Positions 10,268-20,127 of a stretch of DNA of 64,000 bases are shown here, in pieces. Below the pieces are notes generated by a model, which searched no databases, was not told the origin of the DNA, and saw nothing but the letters and a program-made list of their open reading frames with translations. The translations under genes were made by a program, and so were the position numbers. The stretch's first letter is position 1. Each line of letters begins with the position of its first letter. Origin of the DNA: Thalassia testudinum (taxonomy: Eukaryota; Streptophyta; Magnoliopsida; Alismatales; Hydrocharitaceae); the NCBI GenBank assembly GCA_037157565.1, contig JAZHRO010000036.1:21316501-21380500 (forward strand), given 5' to 3'.

Positions 10268-10528
10268 GATGATGACAAAACCGTAAATAATAATGCATAA
10301 AAATCCTCCCCCTTTTTGACATTATCAAAAAGGTTTGATTGATTTTATATTTCCTATTACTCCCCCTTAAAACATGCTCTTCTATTTATTTTTAACAAAG
10401 GTAATGTCCTCCCCCTTTTTATAACAACAAGATAGCTATTATTTTTCTCCCCCTTACTAAAGGAAATTTAGCTAACTTGTATCTCCCCCTTAAAAATTGA
10501 CAATAAGCTCATCATTTTTAACTCCCCC
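10256..10528 (-). repeat. Seven reiterated polypurine-tract-like motifs
   Basis: GGGGGAG (plus-strand CTCCCCC) at 10256, 10306, 10360, 10409, 10447, 10483 and 10522, spaced 36-54 bp, each next to A-rich sequence. Only the first adjoins the LTR. They fill the non-coding gap between the gag stop and the LTR. Confidence 0.85.
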
Positions 10529-10574
10529 TATCTAAATGCTTATAAAAAGGATAGGGTTAAGAATTTTACCTCAC

Positions 10575-12311
10575 CTACCATGGCCAATAAAATGGCCCGA
10601 ATGGTGGTGGTGGATGCCACATCGGATGGGGCTCCCATCCGTAGCTTGGAGGCCCGGGCATCGGCGCCGGTCTCCAATCTGGTGGTCGACGTGCGGCGGG
10701 TCCGTCGTTTGTTCGCCGTCTCGTCGGTCTTCTTCTTCTCCTCCTTGGTCTACTCATTGGTTCTCCCAACTTAAGTTGACCAGCCTTGAGCTTGTAGGTC
10801 CAGTCCTTTATGTTGTAGTCATCCCTGAACCCTACAAAACAAGATTCTAATTTTTTCTTTGGTATCCAAGTGGGCTTGGATCCGGATTTGTTAGCGGGTC
10901 TCCTTGATGGAGATCCTTTCTCAACCTTAGGGCTATAAAAATCATCTACTTTGTTGATTAGTTTGTTAGAGCTTTCCCTAAGACATGCAATTTCTCTTTC
11001 TATAGTATTCATCTTAGTCTTTAAATCAGAAATTTCTATTTTTAGACTATCATTTTCCTCAATCAATTTATTATTTTCATTGATGAGGTCTTGATTTTCT
11101 AATAGTAGGTTATTATCCTTAGGACTAGTTTCTATGTCCTTGAGTTGTTTTTCTAACCTATCATTTTCATTTCTAAGAAAACTAAGGTTCTTTTTAATGC
11201 CTTTATTTTCTACCCTAAGTGATTTACTAATCTCAAAAAGTTCATTAAATGCTTCTTGAAGATCGAGATTTACCTCGTTGTCTGAGTCGCTTTCGCTTTC
11301 GCTGTCGCTTCCTCTGGCCATGAAACCGAAGCAAGCGGTTTCTTCTTCTATGGTCTTTTCTTCTTCTTCTTCCTCCGAGCTAGAATCGTCCCAAGTGGCT
11401 TGGAACGCCTTCTTCTTAGATTTCTTCTCCTTTTCCTTCTTCTTCTCCTTTTTGAGAAGAGGGCATTCTGGTCGCAGATGCCCTTTCCCGTTGCAGTGGT
11501 AGCAACGTCTCGGGCTTTCCTTCTTCTCCTTTTTCTCTTTCTTTAATTCCCTACAAAACTTGGAAAAATTTTTAAGTAAAATTCTAAAGTCTTCGTCGTC
11601 GGAACTTACCTCGCTATCCGACGTGGCTCTAAAGGCGAGAGTCTTCTTTAGTTTAGGCTCCGGTGTATCCTTCTTCTTCTGCTTCAACTTAGTCTCGTAG
11701 GCCATCAGATTGCCTAGGAGATCTTCCATGTTGAGCTCCTCCATTTCGTTCGCCTCTTCGATGGCGGTGACTTTCTGTTCCCATTCCGGTCCAAGGGAAC
11801 GAAGAAGCTTCCCTTGAAGCTCCCCGTTGATGAAAGTCTTCCCTAAAGCTTTCAAGTTATTTACTATGAGAGTGAACCTAGTGTTCATCTCACTTAAAGT
11901 TTCGTTAGATTTCATAGAAAAAGCCTCAAATTCTTGTGAAAGTAAATTGAGTTTAGAATTTTTTACCTTAGAGGTACCTTCATGAGTTACCTCGAGTGTG
12001 TGCCAGATCTCGTATGCGGTGGCGCATTGCGAGATTCTGTTGAACTCCTCCGGGCTGAGCGCGCAATACAACGCGTTCATTATTTTCGCGTTGAGAGAGA
12101 GCTCCCGGATCTGCTGCTGCGAGTATCCTCCGGCGGGTTTCTCTGGGATGTCGAAGGGGGTCTCGCACCTGGCCCAGACTGTGAAGTCGGTGGCTTGAAG
12201 CCACGTCTTCATCCGCAACTTCCAGTAGGTGTAGTTGTTCCCATCAAAGTAGGGCGGACGGGTTGTGGACTGCCCCTCGGAAATCCTGCTTGTGGAACAG
12301 CTTCCCTCCAT
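10575..12311 (-). CDS. gag: Gag polyprotein of a Copia element, intact, 578 codons
   Basis: Capsid-nucleocapsid protein that would form virus-like particles in the cytoplasm and package element RNA. Residues about 18-42 (PPYFDGNNYTYWKLRM) are the DUF4219-like start. Residues about 60-205 are the UBN2/Copia gag core. A CX2CX4HX4C zinc knuckle has C270, C273, H278 and C283, flanked by Lys-rich runs. An acidic Ser/Glu tract (308-348), a long coiled coil (about 350-450) and the motif PTWIPK (480-485) follow; all are typical of SIRE/Maximus Gag. The end is odd: an Arg-rich run (521-533) and then a Pro/Trp-rich tail ending in WPW. The ATG lies 53 nt after the PBS, so it is the first coding start. 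There are no stops or shifts, which fits recent mobilisation. No pol follows; the stop is 321 nt from the LTR. Confidence 0.93.
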   Translation of the reverse strand: MEGSCSTSRISEGQSTTRPPYFDGNNYTYWKLRMKTWLQATDFTVWARCETPFDIPEKPAGGYSQQQIRELSLNAKIMNALYCALSPEEFNRISQCATAYEIWHTLEVTHEGTSKVKNSKLNLLSQEFEAFSMKSNETLSEMNTRFTLIVNNLKALGKTFINGELQGKLLRSLGPEWEQKVTAIEEANEMEELNMEDLLGNLMAYETKLKQKKKDTPEPKLKKTLAFRATSDSEVSSDDEDFRILLKNFSKFCRELKKEKKEKKESPRRCYHCNGKGHLRPECPLLKKEKKKEKEKKSKKKAFQATWDDSSSEEEEEEKTIEEETACFGFMARGSDSESESDSDNEVNLDLQEAFNELFEISKSLRVENKGIKKNLSFLRNENDRLEKQLKDIETSPKDNNLLLENQDLINENNKLIEENDSLKIEISDLKTKMNTIEREIACLRESSNKLINKVDDFYSPKVEKGSPSRRPANKSGSKPTWIPKKKLESCFVGFRDDYNIKDWTYKLKAGQLKLGEPMSRPRRRRRRPTRRRTNDGPAARRPPDWRPAPMPGPPSYGWEPHPMWHPPPPFGPFYWPW

Positions 12312-12352
12312 GTGATCTTTCCGCAGATGTTACTCCTGTCGGCGGAAAACCT

Positions 12353-12364
12353 GCTCTGATACCA
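12353..12364 (-). promoter_or_regulatory. Primer-binding site (initiator tRNA-Met), element A
   Basis: TGGTATCAGAGC on the minus strand, the standard Copia PBS, two bases inside the 5' LTR edge. Confidence 0.95.
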
Positions 12365-13026
12365 ATTGAAGGTTCCCTTCTAGGAGGGGTGACGTAAAAA
12401 AATGCGGAATTGAAAATATATAGCAATCTAAAAATAAGCAATCGCACAATGTACACAAAGATTTTTAGGTGGAAACCCAAACCGGGTGAAAACCACCACC
12501 TAACCCTCTCGAGTTAGGATTTTCCGATCAACCAAGTTGATCAAATCCACTAACCGAATCACTTTGAACGAGGGTGATTCAACCTCAATACAACCACGCT
12601 ACAAGTACGAGGGTAGCGTTCCTCAACCCCTTCTCTCCACGAGAAGGATTTTGTCCCACGAAGGAGACGGGAATTCGCAAAGCGAATACCCAACCAAAAG
12701 ACAAAGATAAAAGAAACAATAGTCCTATAGAGCCAACAAAATAATTAAACCTAGCTTCTATAGGAAATAGGAAACTCCCCTTTGCAAGGAGTGCGTCGAC
12801 GATGACGCGGTGCATGTGCCACGCGATGGCGCTACGTTGCTCTCGTTAACTACGGCGGGAGAGCGGGTGCGCAACGGTTGAATGCTCTCAAGAAAATGGA
12901 GCTTGAGCTTGGAGAGCAAGAGAGTCTTTTCTTTGGACACAAAAGGTTTGAAAGTGTATTGCAAGGTGTGTGTCTTAGTGTGTATATGTCTCTCTGGGTG
13001 TGTTTTTTTGTTACAAAGGTTCCCCT

Positions 13027-13036
13027 CTATTTATAG
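13027..13036 (-). promoter_or_regulatory. TATA box of the element A 5' LTR
   Basis: CTATAAATAG on the minus strand. Transcription would start near 13000 and read leftward through the gag gene. Confidence 0.75.
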
Positions 13037-13148
13037 AGGCCTTAGGAAGGCTTTGGAAGGCTTGGAAAAGCTTCCATAGCCGTTGGGTGCAAAGCCCAAG
13101 AGAATCAGGCCGAAATCAGGACAATGATTGCACTTCACAGGGTTATCA

Positions 13149-13646
13149 GACGTCTGGAAGGCCACTTTAAGACGTCTGATTCCAAGGTCAGACGTCTGAT
13201 TCTATGCGGGTTTCTCCCTGACTTGAATCAGATCTAAACAGGGTTTTTGTACAAGTCCATCAGACGACATAGAGGACGTCTGGCACTAAGTCTGGACGTC
13301 TGGAAACCTACTTTTACCGTGGGAATTGATTTTCAAACGTTGCAACGGCTAGAAAATCTCTGAGAAGAGATTTTGGGTCAGCCGAGGCAAAACGGTCATT
13401 TATCAGACGTCTGTGAAGTCCTATGGACGTCTGATAAGGCTCTAACGGTCATATTCTTGAGTGTCTTCTAAGCCAGCCAACGGTCCACTAACCGGACGTC
13501 TGGCAAAGTCATCAGACGTCTCCTAAGACGTCTGGTATAAGGTCTGGACGTCTGAATTCATCAGACAGAACTAACTATGTCCAGCCTAACAGTTATCAGA
13601 CGTCTGAAACAACAGTCAGACGTCTTAAAATCCTTTATCAGACGTC
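13149..13646 (-). promoter_or_regulatory. GACGTC array in U3 of the element A 5' LTR
   Basis: Second copy of the palindrome array, upstream of the TATA box. Unit order matches the 3' copy apart from the 20 bp indel and a point change in the last unit. Confidence 0.8.
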
Positions 13647-14075
13647 TGATTCATGAATTAGACGACTGGAAAGTCAGTTTTAACCCTATATTGGTTTTCT
13701 AAGTGTTCTACAGAAAACCTACGTATCCTAGGGTTGTGCAGGTGTTCCTAGGACTACTGTTAGGGTTCTTTGAGGCTCTTTAACATAATGTCTAAGGAAA
13801 ATAAAGAGCAAGAAAATAAATACAAGAGATACATGACAGGATAAAAAAGAATCTATCCTATTCTTCTTGTCTTCCATCTCCAATCTTTCACTCCACGCGA
13901 ACCTCCTCTATTTTCCGTCAAGCTCCTCCAATCCGTCCTGGATGCGAGCTCGAGTTCCGTCTAAACACGTCTTCATTTGCAATTGACCTGAAATCTAGGA
14001 CTCAAATTGCAAATGTTAAATAACACGTGTTTTGTTATCATCAAAACAAATGATCGTGGTGCTCTAGCACCAACA

Positions 14076-14080
14076 TCTAT
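14076..14080. repeat. Target site duplication TCTAT (right) of element A
   Basis: Identical to 8520-8524, directly after the LTR end CCAACA. Confidence 0.95.
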
Positions 14081-14564
14081 TAGCATTGTCTCCACCAAAT
14101 TGGATACTTCTGTATTTGAGTCCTCAAAAAATTTATCATTGTTATGGAATCTCATGATGAATTTGAAAATATCAAGAGTGATGGTTTGGCCAGCGCAAGT
14201 GATATCCATTTTGCCCGTATGGCAATTTATGTTTGCTTTTGCAGTGGCCAAAAAAGGTCATCCAAGAATGATAGGGGCATTAATCAGAGAATCGGGTATC
14301 TCAATGTTAAGGACCAAAAAGTCTGCGGGGAAAACAAAATTCTGGACTTTGACAAGGACATCCTCGATAATCCCACACAGTTTGATTATAGATTGGTCGG
14401 CTAATTGTAGGGGTAACCACGACAGGTTTTAAATCACCGATCTGAAATTCTTCGAATAAAACTTTGGGGATGATATTAACTAAGGCATCGAGATCGAGAA
14501 GGACCCAATTGAATGTAGTATCATCAATAATTACCGAAATCAATGGCGTGCCCGGGTCTTTCAT
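14081..14564 (-). pseudogene. Retroviral-type aspartic protease remnant of element H
   Basis: The N-terminal part (KDPGTPLISV..., 14564-14307) aligns with the protease regions of B (54193 on) and C. The catalytic loop, LLDLGSS in B, reads LLDLDAL here, so the active-site Gly of the D-x-G triad is lost. A frameshift lies near 14300, after which the frame at 14251 continues to the Copia insertion at 14081. Non-functional. Confidence 0.7.
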
Positions 14565-14949
14565 CTAAGGAGGCAGTTTGCTCTTCATAACAGAGATTCC
14601 TATCTCTGAAAGATGCTCCTGTCATAGGTTTCTAGTCTGCCTTTTAGGGGTACAGATATTGCGTCTAGGAGAGGGATATTGATCTGAACTTGCCCGAGTA
14701 GATCCATAAATTCTTTAGTCGTGGGCTCAGATTTCTTTTTTCAGTTGGTGGTGGAGTGAAGAGCTTGGGGAAAAGGAACAGGAGTCGTGTCATGTGATTT
14801 TTTTGTTTCTTTTTCTTCCAGAGGGGGCAATTGATAGTCAATTTGCATAGGGATGAAAGGGGCTTTACCAGGTTGTTGTGAAGGCTCGAAGTCAGTGGTG
14901 TTTTTCCCACTCCTCAAAGTAACTGCATGTGCAGTCGGATTATTATTTG

Positions 14950-16606
14950 AAGGAGGTGGGAGGGCCTGTTGTTGAGAAAACCTGGATGGCTTCTGGGGTG
15001 TAGGATTAATGGGAGGATGATTATAGTGGTTCTGATTTCTTCCTGGATAATTGTTTCACTGATTATTAGTGTTCGGCATGGGTTGGGATGGTAAATGTTC
15101 TATAGGTCTTAGAGTAACCCCAATCTAACTATTCATATTTGTAATATCACGGGTTACTTCCGTCATTTTGTTCTGCATTTCCTGTAGGGTTTTCATCATT
15201 TGGCCATTGATGTCTTCTTGAGATGGCCCAAGTTGATAAAAATTCTGATTCGACCCATACCTCCAAATTGATTTGGTTTTTGGGGACGAACCGATTTGTT
15301 CTAGGAATGGTTTGAGTAGTTCTTTCAATGAGAGGAATTTATAAATTGCTCCTGGAGGGCAGAGATATTTTCAGTGAGGTTGGGGGATTTGGATAAGTGT
15401 AATTCCCTAGTGAAACATAGAAAGCCTCAGAATATTGATTATAATCCCCACGGGTAGTGTTTAAATTATGCATATTTTCTCTCCATGGAATGTTAGGCGG
15501 GGTTAGATGTGGAACCTATGAAGCTTGGATGGGTGTGGCAAGTCTTTCCTCAAATTTCTTTTGATTTATTTGCATGTGGTTTAGGCGTTGGGCAATCATT
15601 TGTAGATCATCTTGGGTGACGGGAATGGACTGAGTGCCTATTTCATGAACACCGAATTGCGAGTTTGAAGTTCTGCCAAAGGTGTTCATGGATGCCTAAT
15701 TAAAGGAGTTTTCACTCATTTCCTCAAATAAATCATAGGCACTTTCAACATCTTTATTTAAGAAGTTGCCGCCACACGAGGCATCAACAAAATGTCGAAT
15801 TTGATCTTCTAATCCATGGTAAAAGATCTGCACGAGCTTCCATAAGGGAATCTCATGGTGCTGGCAACTTCTTAAGAGATCTTGGAATCGTTCACAAGCA
15901 TCATGAAGAGTCTCGCCAGATTTTTGTTGAAAGGTCATAATAGATCTTCACAGGGAATTAGTACAACCTATGGGGAAGAACTTCTTAAGGAAAGCACTCT
16001 TGAGTTGAGGCCAAGTGGTTATAGGTCAGTCGATGGTCTTGAACCAATAAGCGGCCTTATCTTTGAGAGATAATGGGAATAACCGCATCAGCCAAAGATC
16101 TTCTTGCACATTACGGGAACAAGTTGTTTGTGCAAGGAGAGTCAGTTCTTCAAGGTGGCTGAATGGGTCTTCCCTAGGAAGACCATTGAAGTGCTTAATC
16201 AGGTTTACAACTGCCAATTTGATCTCGAAGTCCCCTTTTGGGATTACCACCCCCGGTCTATCTTCAGAGTAAGAAGGATCATAAAAACCTTTTAGAGGAC
16301 AACAGGCTGCTGACGGGGTGGTGGGTTTTTCTTTTGGTTGGCTAGGTTTGTTATGTTCCTAGTCAATAGTTGTTGATTTGCTTGTAGTTGAGAAATCTGC
16401 TCAGCTATCATAGAATAAGGATTTGGTAGGGGGAGCTATTGTTGTGGTTTTGGCATCTCAGCATTAGGAAGCTTTAGGTCTGGTAGTTGAGGGAGTGGAA
16501 AGTCAGTGGTGTGGGGGTCAGTTTGTGTGTTTTAGGTGGAAAGTTCAAAAGTAGGATTAGAGGTGGATGTGGATGGGTTAGAGGACCTATTTTGTTGGTT
16601 TTCCAT
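14950..16606 (-). pseudogene. Gag remnant of element H
   Basis: Minus-strand Retrotrans_gag-type sequence. 16250-16026 contains FNGLPREDPFSHLEEL and FPLSLKDKAAYWFKTI, the core seen in B and C. 15938-15696 holds the following part (GETLHDACERFQDLL). 15328-15125 is a Gln/Met-rich helical segment. An ATG at 16606 (MENQQNRSS) is the probable start but is out of frame with the core. Several stops and shifts are present. Confidence 0.75.
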
Positions 16607-18274
16607 TTTTATGAGAATGAGAAGAAGAATGCAGAAAAAGAGATCTTTTGGTGCAGGGAGTGAAATCAAATGGTCCCTCCAAGTGCGGATTTGGGATCAT
16701 CGCCCACGCATAAAATGGAAGAATGGGTGAGGAGGAGAAGAGAGAGAGATGAGAGAAAGTGTGCAAATCAAACAACCAGGCCTAACCTGTCCTAAGGTTG
16801 ACTCCTTAATGCAACCTAAGACTTTGGAACCCAATAAATAAGAAATTAATAAGAGAACCTAGTTCCATAAGATTACCCGGCTAGACTAAAAGAGGTGGAT
16901 TGGGCCCAAGCATGTCCTGGGAAAATTGCCAGGGGCTTGTGTAAACCCACACCCATCATTTGACTTCCCTCTAAGTTTGTCATCGCATATTTCAAAAGGA
17001 GTTATTAGTAATTCTTAGATACCAGATATCAAGCCTAAGTTTTTGTGAAGTCCTTAAGTGGTTAAATGACTACTTGTTTTAATTTAGGCTTGGGTGTATA
17101 ATTGTGCACAGGAATGTGGAGGGCATTGATTAGGGTAATGACTTGTTATTTCAATTTTTTAGTGTGTGCAAAAATTGGAAGGAGTGATTCCAATATCAAT
17201 CAAGTTGTCACACAAATTTTTTTTTGTTTTCTGCTTTTAGGATTTGATTAAGCTTAGCGTCTTTTAGGATTTTATTTTTAAGTTTTCAAACAATTTTAAT
17301 ATCCACAAACAAAAAGAAATCAAGTTGTATTGGTGAATGTAAATTTTCATTTAAGATGTGGATCTCTAAAAATGAAAGAAACCCTAAATGAATCGATTCC
17401 TAAGCAAAAATGTTTCTACCAGTGAATGGATTCAAGCTTCTGTTTTTAAGTAGTGGTCCAAACAAAGCAAGCAACACCACTACTGGAAGGAAATCAAATA
17501 AGGATTCCAAAAAATATTTTTTTGTGATTTTAGGAATTTGGTTGATAATTGTTTAAGACTTTTTTTTGTGCTGGTGTCAAAGTACATAAATGATACTTGT
17601 GGCTATTATGGACTTTCCAGTACAACCATTGGCCACCAAAAATTTTTGTGATTTTATATGATGTGTATAATTTTGCAAGGATTACAAAAAATTAAATTTC
17701 ACAAAATTTGGATAAGTAAAAAAATTTCTAAAATTTGTAGATAGTAGCAAAATAGTGAAATCCGAGGAGATGACCCCCCAATGGTCCACGAATTTTTAAA
17801 AATTCTCTATAACTCCAATTGCTGTGAATTTTGGAATAGTTGTTCCATATTTGATTTGTAATCTTTGTGTAAAATTTCATGATTTTAGAAGGTTTGTGGT
17901 GTTGCGAATTGATTTTAGAAGTCCACACATAAATCTAAACCAGAAAATTAGAACACCAACACTTAAGGTAGAGTGGTGTTAAATGAATCAAACAACCAAA
18001 CAATTGCTTTTAAAGGTCACCACTCTACCTAATTTTTATGTTTATGAACCTGAAATCCTGATTTAGTATTTTTTTGGTAATTTTTAAGTCAAATTATGTG
18101 ACAAGTAGCAAGGAACAAACCTGAAATCCGTTGGAAGAAAAGGGACTTTAAGCTATCACTTCCAAATTCTCGCTTTCTTCCTATAATGCTCCTGCCCACA
18201 TGAAATGAAGGAAAGAAAAGGGGATGAGATCCACTTAACATGAAAGAAAATTAACAAAATGCAAAGCAGTGCCT
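16607..18274 (-). other. 5' leader of element H
   Basis: About 1.7 kb without a supported gene, AT-rich, between PBS and gag. It corresponds in position and size to the leaders of B, C and D, as expected for Athila-type elements. Confidence 0.6.
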
Positions 18275-18291
18275 CCCCGGCAACGGCGCCA
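18275..18291 (-). promoter_or_regulatory. Primer-binding site (tRNA-Asp), element H
   Basis: The plus strand reads ccccggcaacggcgcca, a full-length match to the tRNA-Asp 3' end as known for Athila. It is the best conserved PBS in the window. Confidence 0.9.
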
Positions 18292-19210
18292 AAAAGTTAT
18301 GGGAAGAATGCATGATTTGTTAAAACTAGGGTTTAAGTCATTGCAACATGCAATTTCACAATCACTTCTAAAATTTGTAAAACCTAGATAGTGAGGTATC
18401 TAGGGTCGTCCAAGGAGCCAAGTTTGCAAAATTCAACACTCTCTCTTGAAAATGGGGAAATCAACTTTCTTTTTAAGTTTTTGGATATAAGATTTTTTTG
18501 TTTTGAAATAATGGGAAATTATGGAATTGTAAGAAGGAAATAGCTACTCCAAATTATCTAAAGCTAGCAACTTGGTGATAAAAATAACCCCTCTCTGAGC
18601 TCACACTAGGTACATGGAGACCTAGGGTAATTAGAGAGAGGGAGTGAAAATGAATACTAAAGTGAAAGCAATCAAAAGATGCAACAAAATTTTAGAAAGG
18701 CAACAATATAAATGGAGAAAATTTGTTTTACAGTAATGCTTATAGGGGAATGCTTCTAATACAAAATGAAAGATAAAGGAAAATAGTAAAATAAAGATCC
18801 TCCTGATGATGGTGGGAAGAAGAGAGTCCTTTCTCCAAACTCAGCTTCTCCTGGGCTTGAAAAGGGTCTCTCCAACTCCTTCCTTGAATAGCTCCTCCAA
18901 AGTGATGTCCTCCCTATCAAGTCCTAAGGGGGGCATGCCCTTGCTCCTCTAGAGGTGGATGATCTCCACCCATAATTCTCCTCCTAGGGTGGCATACACC
19001 ACCCTCAAGACCTCATCCTAAGGTCTTCCATGCCTGGATGCTCCTCTGGCTGGAGGTGGCACAAGAGAGAAGGGAAAAAGGGAAGGCACCAAGGGGACAG
19101 AGTGTCCCCTTAATCTTCTTCTTCTCCTTCTTCTCTTGGCTGACTATAAGGTGGAGTAATGGTGGAATTAATGAAGCCAAAGGATGACGGAAATGGTGGT
19201 GGCTATGGGT

Positions 19211-19220
19211 CCTTTTATAG
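19211..19220 (-). promoter_or_regulatory. TATA box of the element H LTR
   Basis: CTATAAAAGG on the minus strand, in the middle of the LTR as expected for the U3/R border. Confidence 0.65.
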
Positions 19221-19639
19221 AGTATGATGGGGGATGTAGGTGGCTTTTGGGATGGATGGTGAGGATGGGTTTTCAGGGTAGTTAGTTGATCCTAGGGCTA
19301 CTATAGGTTGGCGCCAACTCAAGGTGGTGATTACCACCCTTGATGCCTCTTGAGTTGGCGCAAAAAAAGGGGTTCTAGAAGGGTATGGGTTGGCACCACT
19401 TAATGGAGGGTGGAGATGGTTTGGGTGATGAAGTGTAGGGCCATGATGTGGGTATGTTTTGGCACCAAAACAAGGGGCTTCTAGAATGGTGTTTTGGTGC
19501 TAAAGCAAGGTGGCACTTGGTGGTGGTTGAGGGGCCAAGAGGCGTTTAAAGTTGGCCCTGAAAGGAGGAGCTAGGGTGGACTAGGCTTAGGTCTACTTAG
19601 TGGACTACTTAGGTGGTGAGGTGGAGTTAGGTTGTAGGT

Positions 19640-20060
19640 GGTGGATGGCCATTAGGAGCTAAGGTGTAGCTAAGCTAAGCTAGCTAAGATAGCTTAGCTA
19701 GTAGTTGCGTAGAGGAGCAGGTGGGATGGAGCTAGGGTTTAGGGAAGAGGAGTTGAGGAAGGAATGTCTGGAGTTGAACTGGAGTTGGTAGATGCTAAAT
19801 GGAGTTGCAGGGAGCTACTTTAGTCGGCTTAGCTTGCTAGTTCTTTGCTAGCTGCTAAGCCAAGCTACACTAACCTGGCTTTTGTTTAAATATGCTGAGA
19901 TGAGCTAGACTCAACTAAGTTGAGCTGGATCTGAGCTGACTTGTGCTAAGTTGAGCTAAGATGAGCTAAATGGAGCTAAATGGAAATAACCCTAACCCAA
20001 GTAAGCTGGTATCCAACTATGATGAGCTAGAATTGGTTGAGTCCTAGCTGGAATGAGCTT
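19640..20060. repeat. Degenerate AGCTAAG/GAGCTA array in U3 of element H
   Basis: Many copies of AGCTAAG, TAGCTAG, GAGCTAAA and GAGCTGGA, all with the palindromic AGCT core. They lie upstream of the LTR TATA box on the minus strand, the same place that GACGTC arrays hold in A, B, C and D. Confidence 0.6.
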
Positions 20061-20127
20061 CTTATTCACCAGTTGCCTTCATGAATGCTAGGGTTCTAGG
20101 GATCTATCTATCTGTTTGTCCCTAACA

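Larger units (their letters stand above)
8525..14075 (-). mobile_element. Element A: complete gag-only Copia LTR retrotransposon (TR-GAG type)
   Basis: 5551 bp, minus-strand, with two LTRs, a PBS for initiator tRNA-Met, polypurine tract, perfect 5 bp target duplication and one intact gag gene, but no protease, integrase or RT. The LTRs differ by about eleven substitutions by eye and one 20 bp indel, so the insertion is recent compared with its neighbours. Gag-only elements with long LTRs are known in plants as TR-GAG elements. The Gag type and GGGGGAG-rich polypurine region place it near SIRE/Maximus. It must borrow Pol from a relative. Confidence 0.95.
12367..14075 (-). repeat. 5' LTR of element A (1709 bp)
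   Basis: Near-identical to 8525-10253. This is the promoter copy for the gag transcript, with TATA at 13027-13036 (minus) and the GACGTC array at 13149-13646. One GACGTC unit is mutated (GACGAC near 13663) and one repeat unit is missing relative to the 3' copy. Confidence 0.97.
7593..20127 (-). mobile_element. Element H: truncated Athila-like element, split by Copia element A
   Basis: A minus-strand element with a 5' LTR (18300-20127), tRNA-Asp PBS, long leader, gag and protease remnants. No RT, RNase H or integrase is recognisable, and no 3' LTR was found left of 8105. Element A (8525-14075) sits inside the protease-linked reading frame. It is either a large non-autonomous derivative or a deleted autonomous copy. 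The left boundary is approximate. Confidence 0.7.
18300..20127 (-). repeat. 5' LTR of element H (about 1828 bp)
   Basis: It runs from TGGGAAG next to the PBS to CCCTAACA at 20127; on the element's strand it starts TGTTAGGGAC, a common Athila LTR start. A minus-strand TATA box is at 19211-19220. No partner LTR is in the window, so the borders rest on PBS spacing and TG...CA only. Confidence 0.65.

Noticed and set aside
10536..12359. Plus-strand frames opposite the Copia gag
   Set aside because: Antisense shadows of a well-supported Gag frame, without domains.
18270..18295. tRNA-Asp gene fragment
   Set aside because: Only the 3' terminal part with CCA is present and it lies next to an LTR edge, so it is a primer-binding site. 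The same applies at 4244, 25478, 41031, 58014 and 62985.
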